From positions 868,001 to 932,000 of the forward strand of contig OZ240218.1 in NCBI GenBank assembly GCA_965197635.1: 64,000 bases of DNA, read 5' to 3'. Below are positions 53,484 to 62,457 of this stretch, one piece after another. The translations under genes and the position numbers were made by a program. The stretch comes from Bin87 sp965197635. Its GTDB lineage: Bacteria > Chloroflexota > Dehalococcoidia > Lucifugimonadales > UBA3495. Positions within the stretch are counted from its first letter, which is position 1, and each line of letters starts with the position of its first letter. Under the pieces are notes generated by a model. The model was not told the origin of the DNA. It saw nothing but the letters and a program-made list of their open reading frames with translations, and did no database searches.

Positions 53484-54767
53484 ATGGCCGACATCGAACT
53501 GGTCCAAATCGTGAAACGGGGCCGCGACGCCGTGACCGCTTGGCGTGAAGAGAACCCCAATCGGATCATGGACCTCAACGCCTGCTACATGAGCCACTCC
53601 CGCATCCCCATGGTCAATCTCCGGGGTGCCGATATGCGCGACGGCGACTTTATGGGCGCCATGGTTCGCCGCGGTGACCTTTCCAACGGTTACCTCAACG
53701 ACGCCCATTTCTATCGCGCTGACCTTCGCGAGGCCAATTTCAGTAGGGCCATCGCTTCCGGCGCTAACTTCCGGGGGGCCGACCTTCGCAACGCCAACCT
53801 GGCCGGCGCGAACCTTGACCGGGCCACCCTGTCCGAAGCAAACCTTTCCGGAGCCGACCTCACCAACGCCAACTTGGACCGCGCCAACCTGGACCGCACG
53901 AATTTCACCGGTGCAGATCTCACGGGCGCCAGCTTCAATGGGGCCAATCTTTCCCGCACCAACCTCTCATCCTGCGTACTAAACGGGGCCGACTTCTACG
54001 AAGCCGTGCTCAACGATGTGGGCACGGGCGGATCCGACTTCCGCAATTGCGTTATCGGTTACACGGTTTTCCAGAATTGTGCCCTGGATAACGCCGTTGG
54101 CTTGGATGAAGTCAGGCACGACGCTCCCAGCACCATCGGATTGGATACCCTCCTCCGTTCTCGGGGCACTTTGCCGGTTTCGTTCATCCTCGGTTCCGGG
54201 GTCCCGGCCGCCGTGGCCGACCTACAGGATGCCGTAGCCGACACGCCGGTCACCACCCTTGAAGTCCACATATCCTGTGCCGCCGCCGACATTCCTTTCG
54301 CGCGCCAACTCGAAAGCAACTTGCGGTCCGCCGGGGTACGGTCATGGGTCTTCGCGGAAGGTTTTCGCGGCAACCCTTTGGTGGACCGCCGCGCAACATC
54401 CGGTGAGGAAGAAATCGAACGTTGGGTTCGTCATTACGACCGGCTCATCGTCGTGTGCACTGCCGCCGGCTTGGACAGCGAAACCGTGCGGAACGACATC
54501 ACTGCTGCCCATGAATATCAAAAAATCTTCGACCGTTGGACCATGTTCCTGGTCGATGCCGATGGCGTAATGGGTGCCGGCCGTTTGAGGAGCGCTCGCC
54601 TATTGAAGGAGGAGCACCGCGTTTTCGATCTCACGGCCCAGGCCGGGGAAGACGAGGAATACCAGACGGCATTGGCAGACCTGATCACCAATCTGCGTGA
54701 AGAGCAACCCGCCAGCGCCAGCGCCCCGCCACGTCGCGAGGTTGATCCGCGAAACTTGCAATTGTAA
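53484..54767 (+). CDS. Pentapeptide-repeat protein with C-terminal TIR domain
   Basis: 427 residues, cytoplasmic. Residues about 45-200 form a right-handed pentapeptide helix with A(D/N)LxxA-type units (GADLRNANLAGANLDRATL...). After a linker, residues 259-400 form a TIR-like domain: LEVHISCAAADIPFARQLES (box 1 region), RSWVFAEGFRGNP and YDRLIVVCTAAGLDSETVRND. The position usually holding the NADase glutamate reads SETVRNDITAA, so D338 or E333 would have to serve. Bacterial TIR proteins often cleave or bind NAD in defence; scaffold-type use is also possible. Start ATG 53484 has GGAGAAAG 6-13 bp upstream. Confidence 0.8.
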   Translation: MADIELVQIVKRGRDAVTAWREENPNRIMDLNACYMSHSRIPMVNLRGADMRDGDFMGAMVRRGDLSNGYLNDAHFYRADLREANFSRAIASGANFRGADLRNANLAGANLDRATLSEANLSGADLTNANLDRANLDRTNFTGADLTGASFNGANLSRTNLSSCVLNGADFYEAVLNDVGTGGSDFRNCVIGYTVFQNCALDNAVGLDEVRHDAPSTIGLDTLLRSRGTLPVSFILGSGVPAAVADLQDAVADTPVTTLEVHISCAAADIPFARQLESNLRSAGVRSWVFAEGFRGNPLVDRRATSGEEEIERWVRHYDRLIVVCTAAGLDSETVRNDITAAHEYQKIFDRWTMFLVDADGVMGAGRLRSARLLKEEHRVFDLTAQAGEDEEYQTALADLITNLREEQPASASAPPRREVDPRNLQL

Positions 54768-54985
54768 CTGATTGCGACGCTCGACCGTAACCTGGGGGAA
54801 TCAGCGTAACTGTTCACGTTTGAGGGGATCTGGTCGGCCCACCGGTGCGATTCCGTACTTGGCCACTGCTGCATCGGGGGTCAAAAAGCCCGCGGAGCCC
54901 CACAAGTCTGAACAGTTACGAATCAGCCGCTGGCGGAATTCCCCCACATTCATTTAACCCCCACCGCAATGAACAGGCTGGACCA

Positions 54986-56218
54986 ATGATTGTCCGAACC
55001 ACCATAGCCACCTCCGCGCTATTAGCGCTGGCTTTAGTCGCCCTACTCCTTTCCAACGCCAACACGACTACGGCGCAAGGGCCGATACCCACACCGACCC
55101 CGACTAAAGCGGAGTCGGATCTGGCCGAACGTTGCGCATCCGCCTATGTTCTCATTTTGGAGGCTGAAGTATCCGTTCCAGGCTCGAGCCAGTCCCGAAC
55201 CGTCACCCTGACGTGGTGGGATGATATCGCTCATTACTTGGAGGAGCCATCCGAGGTGTCCTACCGCATTGAACGGCGAGACGCCGATCCGGACGGCTCC
55301 GGCTGGCAAACCCTGACCACAGTAACGGATGCCAACACATGGACCGGGGACGTCGAATTGGGAAATTGGCTCTATCGAGTCGCCATAGTTGAAATACAGA
55401 CCAACGGTGCCTCCCGCAGATGCGAACCCAACTGGGCGGAAGTCAGCGCCAACGTGCTAACTGACGCAGAGCTTATCCAAACGGAACTGGAGCATTACTG
55501 TGAACAAGCGAATATTTACCTGAACCTGTACGCATCTGTCGCGGAGCCGACCAATTGGCCGGATGAGACGTTAACGTTGCGGTGGGGAAATCCGCTACAA
55601 CGTCATGATGAAACCGACCACTACGTCAAATCGGAGGCGATTCACTACCGCATTGAGAGGACTCCCGCGCCTGCGGGTTTTGAGAGGACCCCCGCGCCCG
55701 TGGTTATGGAGAGGACCCCCTCGCCCGTGGATGCGGACGCAGTGTGGGAGACAGTAGCCGACGTAATCGACGAAACCACCTGGACGGGCTACGCGGAACC
55801 GGGCATATGGGTTTACCGGGTTGGCGTGGTAGGCGTGCAAGGCAACGGCATCGTGGCCGAATGCGAGACGTATTGGGCATTTGCGGAAGTCAGAATACTC
55901 ACCGAAGTGGAGCGAATTAAACAGGAACGCCCAGCGGCGATCCTGATCGACGGAGTCGTCCATTGCGCTACCAAGAATTTGACCTCGAACCTCCGCTCCG
56001 CGCCCGGGGCGTGGTCAGGCGAGTATGTTAAGGAACGAATTGGTGAAATCGTCGCCGAAATCGACAATTACGGAGACGAAACCAGCAATTTCAGGAAGTT
56101 GGTGTCTCTAACCATTTTGCTGTGCTCTGATGAAACCCGGAACCTTTACGGTTTCAACTTGGGGATGTCCTGGGCAATGCTGTTGCTGTTCGACGGCTAC
56201 AGCGATTGGATCTATTAA
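54986..56218 (+). CDS. Secreted protein with two FN3-like domains and an ERTP tandem repeat
   Basis: 410 residues from ATG 54986. Signal peptide MIVRTTIATSALLALALVAL with cleavage near TTAQG, followed by a PTPTPTK linker. Two related beta domains (about 55-155 and 180-290) share the VTLTWWDD or LTLRWGNP start, SYRIERR or HYRIERT, and TWTGDVELGNWLYRVAIV or TWTGYAEPGIWVYRVGVV. Between them ERTPAPAGF, ERTPAPVVM and ERTPSPVD repeat in tandem. The C-terminal region (about 300-410, HCATKNLTSNLRSAPG) is unrecognised. In the 54768-54985 gap before it no gene is seen. The start has weak ribosome-binding signals; a 47-codon longer frame has no good start. Confidence 0.65.
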   Translation: MIVRTTIATSALLALALVALLLSNANTTTAQGPIPTPTPTKAESDLAERCASAYVLILEAEVSVPGSSQSRTVTLTWWDDIAHYLEEPSEVSYRIERRDADPDGSGWQTLTTVTDANTWTGDVELGNWLYRVAIVEIQTNGASRRCEPNWAEVSANVLTDAELIQTELEHYCEQANIYLNLYASVAEPTNWPDETLTLRWGNPLQRHDETDHYVKSEAIHYRIERTPAPAGFERTPAPVVMERTPSPVDADAVWETVADVIDETTWTGYAEPGIWVYRVGVVGVQGNGIVAECETYWAFAEVRILTEVERIKQERPAAILIDGVVHCATKNLTSNLRSAPGAWSGEYVKERIGEIVAEIDNYGDETSNFRKLVSLTILLCSDETRNLYGFNLGMSWAMLLLFDGYSDWIY

Positions 56219-56248
56219 CTCACGAAATCAAACCAGCACAATGTAAGG

Positions 56249-56270
56249 AGCGAGCGAGTGCTCGCTCCCT
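56249..56270. repeat. Strong hairpin downstream of the secreted-protein gene
   Basis: GGAGCGAGC-GAGT-GCTCGCTCC, 9-bp perfect stem, 30 bp after the stop. No T-run follows, so termination is not certain. Confidence 0.5.
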
Positions 56271-56369
56271 GTCTCTGGTTGGACCCGTGTGCAACAGTTG
56301 GGAAGTGGTGGGTTTAAATCCCAAGTCGGTGATTCGTGCGCGCCAAATCACCGAAACGTCCAGCAATTC

Positions 56370-57526
56370 CTACCTGAACGGTGGGGCGTAAATCTGCCCT
56401 AAAGGAGGGCAGTTTTTGCACGGAGCATCGGCCCACAGCGCGTTGCGGCTGTTGGGCGGGCACGGTATGCCTAAGCCCCCGGAACCGAAGTTCCGCTCGT
56501 ACACCTCGCCTTAGTTGCCCAGTTGGGACACGATATCTTGCGCTACCGTTTGGCTCAACGCCAAGGTCTCATGACCCCAGGAACCCTTCAGGCGAAATCG
56601 GCGATCCACCTCGAGCCTCCCGTACTCGCAGTAGGCACGTTGGCTGAGCTGATATCGAACGCCTCAGCATAGATCAAAATTCCGCCCACGGACTTCACGG
56701 TGTCAAACCATTGATCGTCGCCGTGGGGAACGGCCAGACTGATTGGTTCTTCTGAGATTGTTTCCGGCAGGATGATGTGCTCATCTTACGCACCGCCGGC
56801 GGTGATGATTTCACCCTTCAAAAACGTGCGGTCTGTGGTGTAGGCGTCGCATTAGCCGGCAATGTACTCGGTAATCGAGGCTTCGATTGTCTCGAAAGTT
56901 ACGACGCCCATGTTGAGCCGGTACTGCCGGTTGCAGTCTTCCAGGTCCAGTTCGGTCGTGGTTCCTTGTGCCACGCCGACCGAGGCGTCTTCCAACTCGT
57001 AGGAACTATTGATGCCAAGCGCTATAGGTACCGCGAAACCTTGACCGTCATACAGGGTGGTGTGAACAAAGTTGCCTCCCCAGCTCGCGTCCCGGCTCGT
57101 ACTCCAGTTATTCACCCACGCCAGAATATCGATTTCACCAGAGGCCAACGACGGCCCGCGTTCAGCAGCGGATCCAATGATGCGGAATTCCGCCGCTCCG
57201 GGGTCATTGAACACCGCAACCGCATCAGCCCGGCAAAGGTCGATTTCAAAACCCGCGTTATCCCCGGCCTCGTTCAGGTAACCATACCCGGCGACCACTT
57301 TCGTAGTACCGCAAACCAGGTGTCCACGAGATTTGATCCTTTCCAACCAGCTGTCATTCTGGACAGAAACCGACGTGTCCTCAACCACCGTGCCGCCAGA
57401 CGCTACACCTTCCAAAGTTGGGTGTGATTCACCAACCTTGGACCCGACTTGGTTCGAACAAGCCATCGTCGCGGCCAACGCCAGCAATCCAAACACGCTG
57501 GCGGCCAACTTCATAGATCTGTACAT
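56370..57526 (-). pseudogene. ABC-transporter amino-acid-binding lipoprotein, AapJ-like, multiply broken
   Basis: Start ATG 57526; signal MYRSMKLAASVFGLLALAAT ending in a lipobox MAC. The binding domain reads DSWLERIKSRGHLVCGTTKV, GYGYLNEAGDNAGFEIDLCR and NWSTSRDASWGGNFVHTTLY. In-frame TAA codons follow at 56852-56854 (EYIAG*CDAYTTDRTFLKG) and near 56786 (TAGGA*DEHIILPE). The sequence continues EEPISLAVPHGDDQWFDTVK, then after a frame change LALSQTVAQDIVSQLGN*GEVYERNFG, and the family C-terminus QIYAPPFR with TAG at 56370-56372. All landmark blocks of general L-amino-acid binding proteins survive. No permease or ATPase genes are nearby. Confidence 0.75.
56394..56417 (+). terminator. Intrinsic-terminator-like hairpin
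   Basis: CTGCCCT-AAAG-(G)AGGGCAG followed by TTTTT on the plus strand, about 175 bp after the secreted-protein stop. It lies inside the pseudogene on the other strand, so it may be coincidental. Confidence 0.45.
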
Positions 57527-57592
57527 GACCAGCACTCGCTTCCTACGACGCAATTCCGGTTAACCCGGTTCGTCGCAACGGATCAGACATAG

Positions 57593-57624
57593 CAATAGGG
57601 GGAGGTTTTACCCTCCCCCTATTG
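57593..57624 (-). terminator. Hairpin after the first dehalogenase-like gene
   Basis: CAATAGGGGGAGG-(6)-CCTCCCCCTATTG, a 13-bp perfect stem, 42 bp past the stop at 57666. No T-run on the minus strand; may protect the 3' end. Confidence 0.5.
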
Positions 57625-57665
57625 GGTCCGTCCTAGGAACCGACCGATTTGGTTGGCTACACCGT

Positions 57666-58940
57666 TTAGATGTAGTCTTCCTCCTCGTACATCATGTCGA
57701 CGTTGTCGGTACTCTGGTTCAGTCCGCGAACGACCTGGGCTTTGAACTCGGCGAGCATATCGTCGGAGATGTCTCCGCCGTTGTCGCGGGCCGCGTCCTT
57801 CAACTGGTCGAAGGCCCATTCGCCGGTATCGCCATGAGGCATGTCGAAGAAACCGGGCTCGAAGATGGGGAGTTCGCCGGGGCCGAAGTAGCCCTTGCCC
57901 TCAATGTTGTAGCCTTCGAGGTCATGGGTGCCCTTGCCGAGGACCTGGCCGGTCGCGGCGTAGTGCTCCATGGTCGCCTTCATGCCATACTTCTGGATCG
58001 GGCAAACCTTCATGCAGACGCCGCAACCGAGGTAGCGGGCCATGACGGGGCGACAGCGCTTGAAGTACAACTTGTTCTTCTCAATTCCACGCCACCAGAT
58101 CTTGTCGCGCATCAGGGCGCGGCCGGGGCAGCGGTTCACGCAGACCTGACACACCTGGCAGAAGGCGTGGATGCCGTAGTCCACCGGCTGGTCGTGACTG
58201 ACGTTGGCGTCGGTGGTGATCATCATGATGCGGCAGCGAGAGCCGACGTGGGGGGTCAGCAGGTAACCGCAGGCACCCAGAGAGCCCAAGCCAGCGGCCA
58301 CGAACATGGGGATGTAGGGGCCGGTGTTGTCGTTGGGACTGTGAACCTGAGCGCGGTAGCCGAGGCCACGGATGAAGTTGCCGAGCTCGAGGCCGGCGGC
58401 GCCTTCGGTCCGGTACGTGCTGGAGTGCACGATCTCGGCGTCGATGCTGGGGATGGTCTGGGTGGGTTCGAAGTCCTGCTCATAGGCCAAGCAAACCACG
58501 TTCGGGAAGCGGACCCAGTCCTTCTTGCTCTGATACACGTAGCGGATGTCAAAGGCGGTGATGCCGACTTCGACGAAACCAAGCTCGCGGGCCTTCTGCT
58601 TGATGGCTTCGGAAACATCATCGCCGGTGGCGTCAGCGGTGGGATCCAGTTCGCCGGTCAGGCGGGCGGCCATGACCAAGTTGCGATTCAGCTTGTCGTG
58701 TTCCTTGCGGATCTCACGCATCTCGGCGTGCTGGTCGCGGAGGGTGTTGGCCCAGTCGCGGGAAGCGCGCTCGGTGATGTTCATGGTCTCGACAGGATAT
58801 TCCCGAGAGTACCAGTCGACTTCGCGCTGGTTCAAGGGGATGCCCGGGACCGTCTCGAGTTCTTCGGGAACCGGAATAGTGATAGATGCGTCGCCCAGAT
58901 ACTTACCGGGTCGCCGTACCTCGTGACCAATGGATAGCAT
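57666..58940 (-). CDS. Reductive-dehalogenase-like iron-sulfur protein, paralogue 1
   Basis: 424 residues. Two 4Fe-4S sites are seen: C261, C264, C267 and C271 (FCQVCQVCVNRCPGRAL), then C306, C309 and C313 (LGCGVCMKVCPIQKYG), the arrangement of reductive dehalogenases and QueG-like corrinoid enzymes. The domain before them (residues about 110-250, GLGSLGACGYLLTPHVGSRC) matches the RdhA catalytic region. There is no TAT signal and no RdhB-type membrane anchor gene nearby, so it is cytoplasmic and not a classical respiratory enzyme. ATG 58940 has AGGAGGAG 6 bp upstream. Dehalogenation is inferred; O-demethylation or other corrinoid chemistry is possible. The paralogue lies at 60555-61832. Confidence 0.75.
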   Translation of the reverse strand: MLSIGHEVRRPGKYLGDASITIPVPEELETVPGIPLNQREVDWYSREYPVETMNITERASRDWANTLRDQHAEMREIRKEHDKLNRNLVMAARLTGELDPTADATGDDVSEAIKQKARELGFVEVGITAFDIRYVYQSKKDWVRFPNVVCLAYEQDFEPTQTIPSIDAEIVHSSTYRTEGAAGLELGNFIRGLGYRAQVHSPNDNTGPYIPMFVAAGLGSLGACGYLLTPHVGSRCRIMMITTDANVSHDQPVDYGIHAFCQVCQVCVNRCPGRALMRDKIWWRGIEKNKLYFKRCRPVMARYLGCGVCMKVCPIQKYGMKATMEHYAATGQVLGKGTHDLEGYNIEGKGYFGPGELPIFEPGFFDMPHGDTGEWAFDQLKDAARDNGGDISDDMLAEFKAQVVRGLNQSTDNVDMMYEEEDYI

Positions 58941-59197
58941 ATGCTCCTCCTTAGTTGGACTGCGTAGATACGCCTAGTTTCACAAAAGGTTACTTGCCCG
59001 GTTTCGCTATGTCAATACTCCAACGCCAAGATAATCAAAATCTCTTTGCATGATGAAGAATGGTTTCCATTTGCTACTTCTCCTGCTCGGCATCAGGTTC
59101 CAGGATGCGCAGCAGAAACACTGGCTACATCGTTGACGAGGATATGCACGACTTTGCCCGCCAGCCAATTTTTGAGTGTTCCTTTGGCTGTCCATCG

Positions 59198-60382
59198 TCA
59201 TCTGTACCGAGCCGCTCCAGACCGGGCGGAGTGTATTGCGGCGCCCAACCGGTGCAAACCGTCGACCAAATCGTCAGATTCGTACAGGGAAAAACTGATA
59301 CGCGAAGCGTCGCCAAACTTCCCACTGGGCGAAAACGCCGTACCCGGCCGGTAGGAAACGCCAACTTCACGAGCGAACGGCAACAGAGCATCGGCATCGA
59401 TATCCTGTTGTAACTTCAGCCAGAAAAATACAACCTCCTCCGGGCGCCGTGAAGTTGACCCAATCGCCAAGCTCATCCCGCAGCGTCACCGCAACCATAT
59501 CCCTCCTCTGCCCGAACACCCAGCGCAAGTTGTCCACATTGTCGCTCAACAACCCCGTCTCCAGTACGGAGTGTGCGACGGCCGCGGCGAAATTGCTGAG
59601 GCCGCCACCGCTGGCAGCCACCCCGGATTCGGTGAATCGGCGGATTACGCCCGGCGAACCATGCACCCAACCCAAGCGCAACCCCGGAGCCAATATCTTT
59701 GAAAAGGAGCTCAGCGACACGATGAATTCGCCGTCCCCATCGTCCAGCATGTCCACGGGTGGAGGCGGTGCCGGGCCGTGATGCAGGAGCTGGTACACCT
59801 CGTCGGCCAACACCGTAAATCCGAATTTCCGGGCCAACTGCACCAGCCGTTTTCGCCTCTCAAGAAGCAACACCGACCCATTGGGGTTTTGGTAAGTGGG
59901 TATGACGCATAGCAAACGGGGACGTACCCCACTTGCCAGCATCAATTCCAACGCATCGGTATCCAACCCGTAATCGTCCGTGGGAACTCCTACAACTTTC
60001 AGACCGTGATCCTGAAAAATCCGTTCGATGAGGTAGTAAGTTGGGTCCTCGACCAATACCGTATCGCCAGATTCCGCGAAAAGTGTAACTGCCAAGTCGA
60101 TGCCGTGAGACCGCCCCCGGTGAGAAACAGCGATTCGGGACCCATTGTGCCTGAGCCGTACGCTTCTTGGGTGGATAGGTAAGCGGCCAACGATTCGAGC
60201 AAAGGTCCGTAACCTTGCGCGGCGCCGTATTGCAGCGGTACCGGGGTTTGGTGGCTCAAAGCCCGCTGAGCGGCTGCGGCCAACGCATCGCTGGGATGTA
60301 AACGAGCCGAAGGATGGCCCCAACCCAAGTCTCTAACTCCGTCCGGGATGGATATCAGGAGCGACGGAAGAGAATCGATCAT
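59198..60382 (-). pseudogene. LysN/MocR-type PLP aminotransferase with two frameshifts
   Basis: Frame 1 from ATG 60382 (MIDSLPSLLISIPDGVRDLG) reads to GPESLFLTGG; near 60105 a one-base shift continues SHGIDLAVTLFAESGDTVLV. PLP motifs follow: CVIPTYQNPNGSV, VLADEVYQLL and SLSSFSKILAPGLRLGW with the Schiff-base lysine. Near 59430 another one-base shift leads from NFTAPGGG into VVFFWLKLQQDIDADALLPF and FSPSGKFGDASRISFSLYES. All family blocks are otherwise present, so two single-base indels (or sequencing errors) break an otherwise normal class I/II aminotransferase of about 395 residues. In 58941-59197 no gene is seen. Confidence 0.75.
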
Positions 60383-60493
60383 AGTGAATATCCTACGGTA
60401 AGATCAGTATTCACGCACAAGCTGGCAATTTAATTGACTGGGGCGCAATCCGACCGCCGTAGTTGGTGGCTAAGCAAGCCCGGCAACACATAG

Positions 60494-60523
60494 AAAAGGC
60501 CGGCGGGAATGCACCCGCCGGCC
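60494..60523 (-). terminator. Intrinsic terminator of the second dehalogenase-like gene
   Basis: On the minus strand GGCCGGCGGG-TGCATT-CCCGCCGGCC followed by TTTTC, 32 bp after the stop at 60555. Confidence 0.75.
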
Positions 60524-60554
60524 AATTTGCCGATAACGCTGGTAGTGGATCGGA

Positions 60555-61832
60555 CTAGATGTAGTCCTGATCCTCCGCCATCATGGCCAGTACGTCGCCG
60601 GACTGCAACTGAATGGCGCGCGAGATCTGAACCTTCAGGTTCTCCAGCATGTCATCCGGAATCTCGCCTTCGTTGTCACGGGCGACTTCCTTCATTTCGT
60701 CGAACGCCCACTCGTCGGAGTTGCCGTGAGGCATCTCGAAGAAGTCGCGCTCGAAGACCGGGAGTTCGCCGGGGCCGAAGTAGCCCTTGCCTTCCAGGTT
60801 GTACCCTTCGAGGTCGTGGGTGCCCTTGCCGAGGACCTGGCCGGTCGCGGCGTAGTGCTCCATGACGTTCTTGAGGCCATACTTCTGGATCGGGCAAACC
60901 TTCATGCAGACGCCGCAGCCGAGGTAGCGGGCCATGACGGGACGGCAGCGCTTGAAGTACAGCTTGTTCTTCTCAATTCCGCGCCACCAGATCTTGTCGC
61001 GCATCAGGGCGCGGCCGGGGCAGCGGTTCACGCAGACCTGACACACCTGGCAGAAGGCGTGGATGCCGTAGTCCACCGGCTCGTCATAGGTGACGTTGGC
61101 GTCGGTGGTGATCATCATCAGCCGCATGCGGTTGCCGGTGTGCGGGGACAGCAGGTATCCGCAGGCACCCAGGGAGCCGAGGCCGGCGGCCACGAACATG
61201 GGGATCACCGGGCCGGTAGCGTCGCTGGAGTGGACCACATGGGCCTTGTAGCCGTGGGAGCGGATGAAGTTGCCCAGTTCGAGGCCAGCCGCAGCCTGCG
61301 TCCGATAGGTGCTGGAGTGCACGATCTCGGCGTCAACGCTGGGGATGGTCTGGGTGGGCTCGAAGTCCTGCTCATAGCACAAGCAAATGGCGTGGGGCAT
61401 TACCGTGAAGCCGCGCTTGCTCTTGTAGTCATAGCGCGGGTCATAGGACGTGATGCCTACTTCCAGGTAACCCAGCTGCCGAGCCTTGTCCTTGATGAGC
61501 TGCGAGATGTCCTCGCCGTTGGCCTCAGCGGTCGGCTCCATCTCGGCGGTCGCGCGGGCGGCCATGATCAGGTTGCTGTTGAGCTTGTCGTGCTCCTTGC
61601 GGATTTCACGCATCTCAGAGTGGAGGTCGCGCAGAGTGTTAGACCAGTCCCGGGACGCACGCTCGGTGATGTTCATGGTTTCCAGCGGATATTCGCGGGC
61701 GTACCAGTCAACCTCACGGGCAGTCAACGGGATACCGGGGACGGTTTCCAATTCCTCAGGAATCGGAATCGTGATGGTGGCGTCCCCCCAGTGCCTTCCG
61801 GGACGAACAACCTCATGCCCAATGTTAAGCAT
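60555..61832 (-). CDS. Reductive-dehalogenase-like iron-sulfur protein, paralogue 2
   Basis: 425 residues, collinear with 57666-58940 from MLNIGHEVVRPGRHWGDATI to the DYI terminus. Both cluster motifs (FCQVCQVCVNRCPGRAL, LGCGVCMKVCPIQKYG) are unchanged. Differences concentrate in residues about 93-160 and in the C-terminal helix. About 100 bases over the first cluster region are identical between the genes, including synonymous sites. ATG 61832 has GGAGG 8 bp upstream, and it has its own terminator, so it is a separate transcription unit. No TAT signal, no anchor gene. Same functional caveats as for paralogue 1. Confidence 0.75.
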   Translation of the reverse strand: MLNIGHEVVRPGRHWGDATITIPIPEELETVPGIPLTAREVDWYAREYPLETMNITERASRDWSNTLRDLHSEMREIRKEHDKLNSNLIMAARATAEMEPTAEANGEDISQLIKDKARQLGYLEVGITSYDPRYDYKSKRGFTVMPHAICLCYEQDFEPTQTIPSVDAEIVHSSTYRTQAAAGLELGNFIRSHGYKAHVVHSSDATGPVIPMFVAAGLGSLGACGYLLSPHTGNRMRLMMITTDANVTYDEPVDYGIHAFCQVCQVCVNRCPGRALMRDKIWWRGIEKNKLYFKRCRPVMARYLGCGVCMKVCPIQKYGLKNVMEHYAATGQVLGKGTHDLEGYNLEGKGYFGPGELPVFERDFFEMPHGNSDEWAFDEMKEVARDNEGEIPDDMLENLKVQISRAIQLQSGDVLAMMAEDQDYI

Positions 61833-62457
61833 ATTAGCCTCCTCGCTAGTTGGCTTTGCCGCTGAAAAGCGGTGGCATTTCGCGCAATCTATACCGTTGC
61901 CCGTGCTTTGTCAACAACTATCGCGGAGTCCTGCGCCGAATCCGGTTACGGCTTCGGGTAACGGACGAATTGCGCCAGGGACTGCCCATTCGGCGCCGAC
62001 CCCGGGCCATTAAAAATGAATGATTCGCCTCCCCTCGAAGCAAATTCTACCTTCCGGCAATGCATGAGACGGTTCGTGGGACGCACTCACTGGCCTCTTC
62101 CGGGGTTCGATCCATTGTTGCCCGGTTCTTTTTGTACTACGCCATGTTGAGGCAACAAAGGAATCCAACTTCAGGCCCGGAGGCGTCTAACCCGGTTCCT
62201 TTGCAAGCGCAAGCCAAATCGGGAATTGGAACCGCCATGTTTCGGCATACATTGATACGGTCCGATGCAACTCCCGGGTGCGCATCCGTTGTGCGCTCAG
62301 GGCCACCGAACCGATTTTACGGTAACGAGGTTCTCGCCATTTAAAGTGAACGTGCCAGCATCTAATGGGCACCCCAACGTTGCGACCTTCGGGTACCCGC
62401 TGAAGGAACGCGACTGCGTTGACGCCCGGCCCAGCGTGGGGCAAAATGATTCCCGCG
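61833..62457. other. Divergent intergenic region, no gene seen
   Basis: 625 bp between the divergent dehalogenase-like and sucC-type genes. No open frame has a plausible start or family signal, and no tRNA, riboswitch or MITE pattern was recognised. It probably holds both promoters. Confidence 0.5.

Noticed and set aside
56300..56345. Possible tRNA T-arm GGGTTTAAATCCC
   Set aside because: No cloverleaf can be drawn; the surrounding bases belong to a decayed binding-protein gene.
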